From assembly GCA_903862845.1 (NCBI GenBank), contig CAIOZS010000271.1, positions 1 to 41,068 of the forward strand: a stretch of DNA of 41,068 bases, written 5' to 3'. Every line of letters starts with the position of its first letter. The first letter of the stretch is position 1. This DNA comes from an uncultured Thermoleophilia bacterium. GTDB taxonomy: Bacteria; Actinomycetota; Thermoleophilia; UBA2241. Below, one piece after another: positions 10,150-18,000 of the stretch. The translations under genes and the position numbers were made by a program. Below the pieces are notes generated by a model. That model saw only the letters and a list, made by a program, of their open reading frames with translations. It searched no databases and was not told the origin of the DNA.

Positions 10150-10657
10150 CGGCTTCGTGGTCCGCGGGCCGGCCAGGGAGGAGTGGTACGTCACCGACCT
10201 CGGCGTGGGCAGGTTGGTGGTCGCCGGCGAGTTCCCGCTCAGGCTGGACCTGCCGGACCCCGCGGTGCAGGCGGCGCCGGGAAGCCCGTCGAGCCGCTGG
10301 CCCGCCCTGCTCGAGCGGTACTTCGCCGGCGAGCGCGTCGACTTCGGGCTGGACGTCGACGCTTACACTGCGGCTCAGGGGTTCACCGACTTCGAAAGCG
10401 ACGTGTACCGGGCGCTCGCGAGCGTGCCCTACGGCACGGCCGTGAGCTATCGGGAGCTGGCGGCGGCCGCGGGGCGCCCGAGCGCCTATCGCGCCGTGGG
10501 ATCGGCCCTGGCCCGCAACCTGCTGCCTGTGATCCTGCCGTGTCACCGCGTCGTCAGAAACGACGGGCGGCTCGGCGAGTACGGCGACGACCCGGCCTGG
10601 AAGGAACGCCTGCTGGCGCTCGAGGGTGTGCCCGTCGCCGCGGGGAGACTGGTGTGA
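10124..10657 (+). CDS. ogt: Methylated-DNA--[protein]-cysteine S-methyltransferase
   Basis: This suicide DNA-repair protein moves alkyl groups from O6-alkylguanine to its own cysteine. The 177-residue product shows the full active-site region: a helix-turn-helix with arginine finger (SYRELAAAAGRPSAYRAVGSALARN), then LPCHRVV with acceptor Cys140, and NDGRLGEYG. ATG 10124 overlaps the uvrC 3' end by 26 bp, which implies co-transcription and probably translational coupling. Placement between uvrC and rapZ joins two DNA-repair genes in one operon; the insertion into the otherwise conserved uvrC-rapZ pair is the notable point. The N-terminal domain is short and poorly conserved, as is usual for Ogt-type proteins. 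Confidence 0.95.
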   Translation: MRIFTEGADGFVVRGPAREEWYVTDLGVGRLVVAGEFPLRLDLPDPAVQAAPGSPSSRWPALLERYFAGERVDFGLDVDAYTAAQGFTDFESDVYRALASVPYGTAVSYRELAAAAGRPSAYRAVGSALARNLLPVILPCHRVVRNDGRLGEYGDDPAWKERLLALEGVPVAAGRLV

Positions 10658-10673
10658 GCGAGGGGAGGCCGGC

Positions 10674-11543
10674 GTGACCGAGGCTCTGCAGTTCGTCGTC
10701 ATCACCGGCCTGTCGGGGGCCGGCAAGTCCCAGGCCATGGATTCGTTCGAGGACGCCGGCTGGTTCTGCGTCGACAACCTGCCGCCGGAGCTGGTGCCGA
10801 CGCTCGTCGACCTCTTTCGCCGCACGGGCAGCAAGGTCGACCGCGTGGCCGTCGTCAGCGACGTGCGCGGCGGCGAGTACTTCAGCCAGCTCGAGGTGCT
10901 CCTCGACGAGCTGCACGAGCGCGGCGTGGAGTACACGCTCGTCTTCCTCGAGGCCTCCAACGAGGCTCTCGTCAGGCGCTTCAAAGAGACTCGCCGCCGG
11001 CACCCGCTGGCCGAGGGCGGCAGCGTCATCGACGGCATCCGCAAGGAGCGCGGGCTGCTCGCCGGTCTGCGCGCGCGCGCCCACCTGGTGATCGACACCA
11101 GCGACACCTCGATCCACCAGCTCAAGGCGCGCCTCAACGAAGACCTCATCAACCACACACGGCGCACCAACATCGTGTTCGCCGTGGTGTCGTTCGGCTA
11201 CAAGTACGGCATCCCCATCGACGCCGACCTGCTCTTCGATGTGCGCTTTCTGCCCAACCCGCACTACGACCTGCGGCTGCGGCCGCTCACCGGCCTCGAC
11301 GCCGAGGTGCGCGACTTCGTCATGGAATCGGCGGGCACCGCCGAGTACCTCGAGCGCCTGTTCCCGCTCCTCGACTTCCTCTTTCCGCGCTACGCGGCGG
11401 AGGGCAAGGCGCACCTCACCATCGGCGTGGGCTGCACCGGCGGCCGTCACCGCTCGGTGGCCATCGCGCAGCTCATCGGGGAGCGCTTCGAGAAGCAGGG
11501 CTACTACACGGTCGTGCGCCACCGGGACATCACGAGAGCCTGA
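10674..11543 (+). CDS. rapZ: RNase adapter / nucleotide-binding protein RapZ (YvcJ)
   Basis: This 289-residue P-loop protein of the RapZ/YvcJ family has Walker A GLSGAGKS at residues 12-19 and the family-diagnostic C-terminal GVGCTGGRHRSVAIAQ. In E. coli RapZ controls GlmZ/GlmS decay; in Gram-positives YvcJ hydrolyses GTP and its role is less clear. GTG 10674 is chosen because GGGGAGG lies 6-7 nt upstream and the family N-terminus begins there. The gene follows ogt by 16 bp, and its TGA overlaps the ATG of yvcK (ATGA-type junction), so these genes are translationally coupled, as in mycobacteria and bacilli. Confidence 0.97.
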   Translation: MTEALQFVVITGLSGAGKSQAMDSFEDAGWFCVDNLPPELVPTLVDLFRRTGSKVDRVAVVSDVRGGEYFSQLEVLLDELHERGVEYTLVFLEASNEALVRRFKETRRRHPLAEGGSVIDGIRKERGLLAGLRARAHLVIDTSDTSIHQLKARLNEDLINHTRRTNIVFAVVSFGYKYGIPIDADLLFDVRFLPNPHYDLRLRPLTGLDAEVRDFVMESAGTAEYLERLFPLLDFLFPRYAAEGKAHLTIGVGCTGGRHRSVAIAQLIGERFEKQGYYTVVRHRDITRA

Positions 11544-12793
11544 TGCGCCGCTCTCTCGAGTGGCTGTATCCCGGCCTCGGGATCAAACGCTGGCTGCTGC
11601 TCGCGGGCGTCGGCGGCGTCCTGCTCGTCTACTCGGCGATCTTCGCCGTCGGGGTGCTCTGGTCGCCGCAGCTCATGAGCGGCCTGGGCATGGGCTGGCT
11701 GCACGACAGGCACTGGGCGGCTGTGCTGCTGGCCTTCGACGGCATCGTCTTCGGCGCCATCGCGCTGTTCATCGGAGCGCGCAAGGCCTTGCTCTTTCGG
11801 CGCACCGGCCCCGAGACGGCCGGCGAGATCCGCGCCGCCGGCCGGCTGGCACGCGGGCCGCGCGTGGTCGCCGTGGGCGGCGGCAACGGTCTGGCGGCGC
11901 TGCTCCGCGGCCTCAAGACCCACACCAGCAACCTGACCGCCGTCGTGACGATGGCCGACGACGGCGGCAGCTCGGGGCTGCTGCGCCGCGACATGGGCAT
12001 GCCGCCGCCGGGCGACCTGCGCAACTGCCTCGTGGCTCTGGCCGACGACGAGTCGATGATGAGCCGCCTGTTCCAGTACCGGTTTCCCGACGGCGGCGGT
12101 CTGCAGGGTCACAGCTTCGGCAACCTCTTCATGGTCGCGCTGGCCGAGGTCACCGGCGACTTCGAGCGCGCCGTCCAGGAGTCCACGCACGTCCTCAAGG
12201 TAAGGGGCCGGGTGCTGCCGTCCACGCTCGACGACGTCGTGCTGCACGCGCAGCTCGAGGGCGGCGGCCAGGTCAGCGGCGAGAGCACGATCACCGCCGC
12301 GGAGCGCCTTCCGCGGCGGGTCTGGCTGACGCCCTCGGCGCCGCGGCCCTTGCCGCAGGCCATTGCGGCGCTGCGCAGGGCCGATCTCGTCGTGCTCGGC
12401 CCCGGAAGCCTGTACACGAGCGTCATCCCCAATCTGCTGATCCCCGAGGTCCGCGCCGCGATCAAAGAAACCAGGGGGTGGGTGGTGTACGTCTGCAACG
12501 TCATGACGCAGCCCGGCGAGACCGACGGCTACACGGCCGCCGACCATCTCGACGCGCTTCAGCGGCACGGACTCACCGGACTCATCGACGCCGTGCTGGT
12601 CAACGACACCCCGGTCTCCGCCGACCTGGTCGCCAGCTACCGGCTCCTCGGGGCTCGACCCGTGGCGGTGGACGGGGACCGCCTGAGGGCGGCGGGCGTC
12701 AAGGTGATTCACGCCCAGGTGGCGGCCGAGAGCAACGTCGTGCGCCACGACTCGGAGCGCCTGGCGCAGGCGCTCCTGCGCATGGTGAGGTAG
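11543..12793 (+). CDS. yvcK: Gluconeogenesis factor YvcK (CofD-like) with N-terminal membrane anchor
   Basis: This 416-residue YvcK/CofD-fold protein is a family that binds UDP-sugars and affects cell-wall precursor synthesis and growth on gluconeogenic carbon. It shows VVAVGGGNGLAALLRGLK (about 108-125), VTMADDGGSSGLLR and PPPGDLRNCLVALA, all core family motifs. The odd feature is about 105 extra N-terminal residues holding two hydrophobic segments (about 17-40 and 58-79), which predict a membrane-tethered protein; classical B. subtilis YvcK is soluble. ATG 11543 overlaps the rapZ stop. whiA begins 4 bp after this gene ends. The location between rapZ and whiA is the conserved one. Confidence 0.96.
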   Translation: MRRSLEWLYPGLGIKRWLLLAGVGGVLLVYSAIFAVGVLWSPQLMSGLGMGWLHDRHWAAVLLAFDGIVFGAIALFIGARKALLFRRTGPETAGEIRAAGRLARGPRVVAVGGGNGLAALLRGLKTHTSNLTAVVTMADDGGSSGLLRRDMGMPPPGDLRNCLVALADDESMMSRLFQYRFPDGGGLQGHSFGNLFMVALAEVTGDFERAVQESTHVLKVRGRVLPSTLDDVVLHAQLEGGGQVSGESTITAAERLPRRVWLTPSAPRPLPQAIAALRRADLVVLGPGSLYTSVIPNLLIPEVRAAIKETRGWVVYVCNVMTQPGETDGYTAADHLDALQRHGLTGLIDAVLVNDTPVSADLVASYRLLGARPVAVDGDRLRAAGVKVIHAQVAAESNVVRHDSERLAQALLRMVR

Positions 12794-12797
12794 CGCC

Positions 12798-13724
12798 GTG
12801 GGCTTCACCCGGGACGTCAAGCTCGAGCTGGGGACCATCGTCCCGGTGGCGGAGCACTGCCGCCGGGCGCAGCTCTCGGGCATCCTCTTCGGCGCCGGCG
12901 TCTTCGAGATCGGCGCCGGCGGCCACTTCGGGGTGCGCGTCTCGCTGGGCCTGCCGGCCACGGCCCGCCACGTTCTGGGGATGCTCAAGGGCTTCGCCGT
13001 CGAGTCGTCGCTGCGCACGATGGACGCCGCGCCGCTCGGGCTGCGCTACGAGGTGATCCTCGGCGACGAAGCCCGCGACCTGCAGCTCCTCAACGAGCTC
13101 GGCGTGCTCTCCGACGACCTGCGCGTGCAGATGACCGTGCCGCGGCGATTGGTCGAGCGGCGCTGCTGTCTCATCGCTTTCCTGCGCGGTCTCTTTCTCG
13201 GCTGCGGCTCGATCTCGGCGCCGGGGGCGCCGGTGCACGTCGAGCTCACCGTCGAGAACGGCGGGCTGGCGGAGCAGGTGTGCGGCCTGCTGGCGCGCCT
13301 CGACCTGCCGTTCAAGCTTGCGGAGCGCGAGCGCAACGTGGCCTGCTACAGCAAGCGCTCGCAGACGGCCGCCGATCTGCTGGCCGTGCTCGGCGCTCAC
13401 GAGGGCTGCCTGCGCTGGGAGGAGCACGCCGTGCTGGGCACGGTGCGCGAGAGCGCGAACCGGCTCGCCAACTGCGACGAGGCCAACGCCCGGCGGGCGG
13501 CGGCGGCGGCGCAGCGGCAGGCCGCCGCCGCCCGCCGTCTCATGGCCTCGTCCGCCTGGGCGACGCTGCCCGCCTCGCTGCGCGAGGTCGCGGAGCTGCG
13601 CCTGCGCTACCCGTATCTGAGCTTGCAGGAGCTGGGCGGCCGCGCACATCCTCCGCTGAGCAAATCGGCGCTGAATCACCGCCTGCGGCGCCTCGCGGTG
13701 CACGCCGCCGAGCTCGATCCCTGA
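12798..13724 (+). CDS. whiA: Sporulation/cell-division regulator WhiA
   Basis: This 308-residue WhiA protein combines an N-terminal LAGLIDADG homing-endonuclease-like fold (degenerate, non-catalytic in the family) with a C-terminal helix-turn-helix (ELRLRYPYLSLQELG ... LSKSALNHRLRRL) that binds DNA. In streptomycetes WhiA drives sporulation-septation genes; in non-sporulating bacteria it affects division and nucleoid organisation. GTG 12798 lies 4 bp after the yvcK stop. It is the last gene of the uvrC-ogt-rapZ-yvcK-whiA run; the following gene is convergent. Its presence is a marker of Gram-positive/actinobacterial lineage. Confidence 0.96.
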   Translation: MGFTRDVKLELGTIVPVAEHCRRAQLSGILFGAGVFEIGAGGHFGVRVSLGLPATARHVLGMLKGFAVESSLRTMDAAPLGLRYEVILGDEARDLQLLNELGVLSDDLRVQMTVPRRLVERRCCLIAFLRGLFLGCGSISAPGAPVHVELTVENGGLAEQVCGLLARLDLPFKLAERERNVACYSKRSQTAADLLAVLGAHEGCLRWEEHAVLGTVRESANRLANCDEANARRAAAAAQRQAAAARRLMASSAWATLPASLREVAELRLRYPYLSLQELGGRAHPPLSKSALNHRLRRLAVHAAELDP

Positions 13725-13755
13725 CGCCGTTGCCCGCGGCCCGCCGCCGCGCGTC

Positions 13756-14991
13756 CTACATGCTCTTCGCGACGCGCGTGGTCAGCTCGCCCAGCCGGTA
13801 GGTGTAGCTGCCCATCTCGTTGTCGTACCAGCCGAAGACCTTGACGTGCGTGAGTGGCAGTCTCACGGTCTCGAAGTCCGCGTCCGCGCCGGGCGTCCGC
13901 GGCGGGACCTTCAGGTCCATGAAGCCGGTGCGCGTGTGCGTCTCGACGCCCTCGATGACCACGGCGGCGTTCTCGCCGAGCATGTCGGCGGACACGTTCT
14001 GCTCGTCGCTGAGCACGAGCAGGCCCTTGGCCTCGCCGTCTGCCGCCTCCCGGTAGATGGCATTGATGACGTCGCGCTCGACAGACACGGTGCCGTCGGC
14101 CAGCGTCTCGCTCTGAAAGGTCACGTTGAGGATGATGAGGCTCACGCTCTGCGTGGGGATGCGCACCGAGTCGGCCATGAAGCCGATGCGGCCGATCTCG
14201 GGCATGACCTGCTCCAGCGCGGCGGCGGCGTTCGTCGAGGTGAGCACCACGTTGCCCAGGGCGCCGCGGGTCTTGCGCAGGTCGGTGGCGCCGGCCTTGG
14301 GCACGGCGTCGAGCACCGGCTGCGAGCTCGTGACCGCGTGCACCGTGCTCATGCCGGCGGTGATCATGTTGCGCGTGAGATCGCGCTCGAGCAGCGGCCG
14401 GATCATGTGCGCCAGCGCCGTGGTCGTGCACGACGCCGCGGAGATGAGCTGGTGCGTGGCCGGGTCGAACTGGTAGTCGTTGATGCCGTGGATGAGGATC
14501 GCCGCGTCGCCGGGAAGCGGCGCACCTTGCTGCTTGCTCTTGAACGGGGAGCTCTGCACGACGACCCGGGCCCCGGCGGCCAGGTGACCGCGTAGCGACC
14601 CTCGGGCAACATCGGGCTCCGCATGCGGGTCTCTGAAGGTGCCGGTGCACTCCACGACCAGGGATACGCCGTGGTCGCGCCAGGGGATGTCACGGGGGTC
14701 GCGGGCCTCGCGCAGGACGACGATCTCCTTGCCGTAGGCGCTGATCAGGCCGCGCTGCTCGTCGACCACGCGGATGTCCCGCACGCCCGCCTGCCCGTAC
14801 AGAAAGCGGTGCAGGGGACCGTAGGTACTGTCTTTGGCGATGTACTGGACGACCGCGTCCAGCGACGTGCCCACCGGCCGGCCCACGTTGACCACGAGGC
14901 GGTCGAAATCGTCGCGCCCCAGGTGATACCAGAGCACCAGCTTGCCGATGCGGCCCAACCCGTTGATACCGAGCGTTCGTTGCACACCCAT
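13756..14991 (-). CDS. Atypical long glyceraldehyde-3-phosphate dehydrogenase-like protein
   Basis: This 411-residue member of the GAPDH family is about 80 residues longer than the canonical enzyme encoded at 19346. It has the NAD-binding start LGINGLGRIGKLVL, the active-site segment ISAASCTTTALAHMIRPL with catalytic Cys188, a C-terminal GWYDNEMGSYTYRL matching the canonical WYDNEWGYS segment, and VSLIILNVTF in the catalytic domain. The N-terminal domain has extra sequence before the Cys (Cys150-153 in standard enzymes). ATG 14991 is preferred over 15030 since GGAGG precedes it by 10 nt. It is divergent from the PPDK-like gene, sharing a roughly 106-bp control region. It could act in gluconeogenesis or on another phosphorylated aldehyde; the cofactor and direction cannot be decided. 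Confidence 0.85.
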   Translation of the reverse strand: MGVQRTLGINGLGRIGKLVLWYHLGRDDFDRLVVNVGRPVGTSLDAVVQYIAKDSTYGPLHRFLYGQAGVRDIRVVDEQRGLISAYGKEIVVLREARDPRDIPWRDHGVSLVVECTGTFRDPHAEPDVARGSLRGHLAAGARVVVQSSPFKSKQQGAPLPGDAAILIHGINDYQFDPATHQLISAASCTTTALAHMIRPLLERDLTRNMITAGMSTVHAVTSSQPVLDAVPKAGATDLRKTRGALGNVVLTSTNAAAALEQVMPEIGRIGFMADSVRIPTQSVSLIILNVTFQSETLADGTVSVERDVINAIYREAADGEAKGLLVLSDEQNVSADMLGENAAVVIEGVETHTRTGFMDLKVPPRTPGADADFETVRLPLTHVKVFGWYDNEMGSYTYRLGELTTRVAKSM

Positions 14992-15028
14992 GGCCTGCCG
15001 TCCTCCCCCGTGTTGCTCGACACTGCCC

Positions 15029-15034
15029 ATCTTA
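15029..15034 (-). promoter_or_regulatory. Candidate -10 for the long GAPDH-like gene
   Basis: TAAGAT on the minus strand lies 37 bp upstream of the GAPDH-like ATG, in the divergent control region. No matching -35 is obvious. Confidence 0.35.
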
Positions 15035-15081
15035 CGACATGACGCCGCGCCGCCGGGTGCGCTTGCCGGCGGCCGTCAAGG

Positions 15082-15087
15082 TATCAT
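15082..15087 (+). promoter_or_regulatory. Candidate -10 for the PPDK-like gene
   Basis: TATCAT ends 10 nt before the GTG start at 15098, with no Shine-Dalgarno in between. This fits a leaderless or nearly leaderless transcript. Confidence 0.4.
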
Positions 15088-15097
15088 TCGGGTCACC

Positions 15098-18000
15098 GTG
15101 AGAACGACGCCCGTACCCTTCGATTCAGACGCCCTGCGCGCCAATATCGGCAGAACCGCGCAGAAGGTCGTCATCCCCGATCGCTACGCGCCGCTCGAGG
15201 CGGCGGTCCAAGGGCTGCACGGCGTGCGCGCTGCGCTCACAGAGACGCTGGACGAGTACTTCCACACCTTCCGCAACGCCGACATGCTCGTCGAGGGCTT
15301 CCAGACGACGCTGCTGCGCAACTGGCCCTATTTCGAGCGTGCCGCGGACCGTTCCAGCTTGTTCGGGCTCCTCGCGGAGCTGGTGCTCGGGCTGTTCGAC
15401 GCGCCTCTCACCGTCGAGCAGTCCTCGCTCCTGCTCCGCGGGCTTCTGCAGTGGTGCACCGACGCCTTGAACGGAGCGCACGGCTCCGCCTACGACGACA
15501 GTCTCGAGATGATCGCCGAGTCCCTGGTCCGGCTGCTGCCCCTGCAGCCGGTGGCCTTTCTCGAGCGCGACGCACTGCTCCGTGACCTGGTCGCGCGGGC
15601 GAGCCGGCGGCCGCGGCCGGCGGCGGTCTTCTTCGACCTCTACCGCCGCGTGCTCCTCCTCGGCTACCGCCGCGTGCAGGAGCGCCTCGACGTTCCCGCA
15701 TGGGCGACGGCGCAGGGCGCCGGCCTCACCGATCCCGCGGCCATCGCCGAGCGCTTCGCCTTGCTCGCCGGCAAGCGCCTGTCGGCGCTGATCCGCGGCG
15801 CGAGCAAGGCTCCGGATGAGGAGCTGCTCTCGCCGCAGCAGCACCCTGTGCTCTCGGACGTCCTGGGGGACGCCATCGGCCGCCTGTTCCAGGTCGAGAA
15901 CCTCGAGGATCGCTTCGCCGTGTGCCTCTACTTCCTCAAGGACGACACCCTCGGCTATCGCCAGAACGAGGTCATGGCCGACCTTCTCGGGGTCGTCAAG
16001 GAGATGCTTCATCCCGACCGACACCTCGACGTCGAGAAGATCCTCAGCCGTCTCACGGTGTTCTTCCGCGACCGCGACAATCAGTTCCTCCTCATGCGCT
16101 TCAAGTGCTACGAAGCCATCGGCGTGGCCATCGGCGAGGCCGGCAACGTCAAGGCCGTCGACCACCTCATCGCCGACATCCTCTACTGGAGGTTCCAGTA
16201 TCCCGAGATCAGCGGAGCGACCGACGAGTGGGAGACCGTGGTCAATCCTTACCATCTGCCGAAGATCCGCTGCTGGATGCACATCATCGAATCCAACCCT
16301 GCGCTCTACGAGCGCCTGGCGGCGGCCCTCAACGTGCAGCTCCGCCTGGGCGGCGTTTACATCGCCGACACCGACCTCTTTCAGCGAGACGTGACGCGCT
16401 TTCTGGACGCCGACATCCGCCCCATCTACTTCGTCGCCAAGCAGCTGCTGCGCACGCTCCCCGTGTACTTCAACGAGGTCGGCGCCGAGGGCGAGCTGCG
16501 CGCCGTGTCCACGCAGATCGACGAGATCTGCGGGCGTCGCGACACGCTCATGCACTTCCTGCGCAAGCAGCTCCACGCGGAGTCGTCGAACCGCATGGTG
16601 CCGTTCTGCCGCGCCGTGCTCCACTACTGGACGACCCTTGAGCCCTCGGGCCTGGAGCCGTTTCTCTCCGCCAACACCATGGAGCTGGTGCGCGGCGAGC
16701 CGGAATGGGCGAGGGGCCCTCACGCGGCGCTTCTGGCCCTGCAGGAGCAGCTTGCCGCGCCGCAGGTCGACGACCTGCTGGGCCGGCTCCTGACGCTGAC
16801 CCCGGCCGCGCTCCAGGCCCTGCTCGACCTGCAGGACGCGGGCGCCGCGGCCGGCGACGGAGCGGGCGCCGGCGCCGACCGGCGCCGGGTGGCCCTCCTC
16901 GTGCGCACCTACCAGTTGGTCGCCCACAAGTACTCTTTGGCGGCCGACGACGTGGGCGCGGCGGTCGGCCGGCATCGGCAGCTCGAGGCGAAAGTGCGCC
17001 GCCGCTTCGAGCGCGCCCTGGCCGCGTGGCAGGCGCGCCCGCTCGCGGCCGCCCTGGACCGCCTCCTCGACGCGGCCCTCGATGTGCTGCGCGACCTCAA
17101 GGCCATCATCCTGAGCCCGGCACCCTCGGCGGCCACCGAGAACATCTACCAGAAGCGGCACATCGCTGCCGGCATCCCCTCGATCTACGGCAATTACAGC
17201 GAGCCTAAGTTCGATGCGCTGGGCCTGTCGTTCCGCGTGGAGAACCTTGTCGACCGGCTCCTGGAGGATCTCGTTGACGAGGGCATGGAGCCCTACGTCA
17301 CCCGTGCCTCGCTGCGCCGTATGGGCACGGCCATCGGGCGCTTTGAGCGGGCGCTGTCGATCGACGGCGTCGATTCGCGCGCCCTGGGCGCCAACCTGGC
17401 CCTGCTCGACGCCAGCTTCAGCAGCCGTAACTTCACCTTCGGCCAGTACCAGAACGTGTTCCAGTTTCTCGTGAGCAGCGTGACCGAGCTCTCCACGACC
17501 TCGATCCTCAGCCACGACCAGGTGCTTCATGCGGTGCTCAGCAACGACCCGCGCCAGTGCGAGGCGCGCGGCATGTCGGTGGACGCGGTCGCGGAGATGG
17601 TCTTGCGCGAGGTGCTGGTGTCGGCTTTGGGGATGCAGACGCTCGACCGCTACGCGGCGGCCGCCCTGCGGCAGATCGCGATGCTCAACGGGCGCCTCGG
17701 TGTCCAGGCGCTCACGCGCATGATGAACTACGACCCCGAGCGCTTGGTGTCGCCAATTCACAAGCCCAAGGCCGCCACCGACGACCGGTTGAGCCTTGGC
17801 TACAAGGGTCTGGGGCTCAAGGAGATGGCGTCGTACGGGCTGCGCATACCCGAGGGCTTCATCCTCACCACCGAGCTGTTCGGCGCGATGCCCGCGATGT
17901 CGTACCGGCCTCTGTACGCCGACACCGTCCAGCGCGTGCGGCAGGCGCTGGGCCAGATGGTGAGGCAGACCGGGTTGCGCCTCGGCGATCAGGCCCGCCC

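Noticed and set aside
15125-17761. 878-codon minus-strand open frame inside the PPDK-like gene
   Set aside because: Its composition (Arg, Ala, Val, His) is that of an antisense shadow, it has no motif, and it overlaps a frame with clear PPDK domains at its 3' end that is continuous over the whole region.
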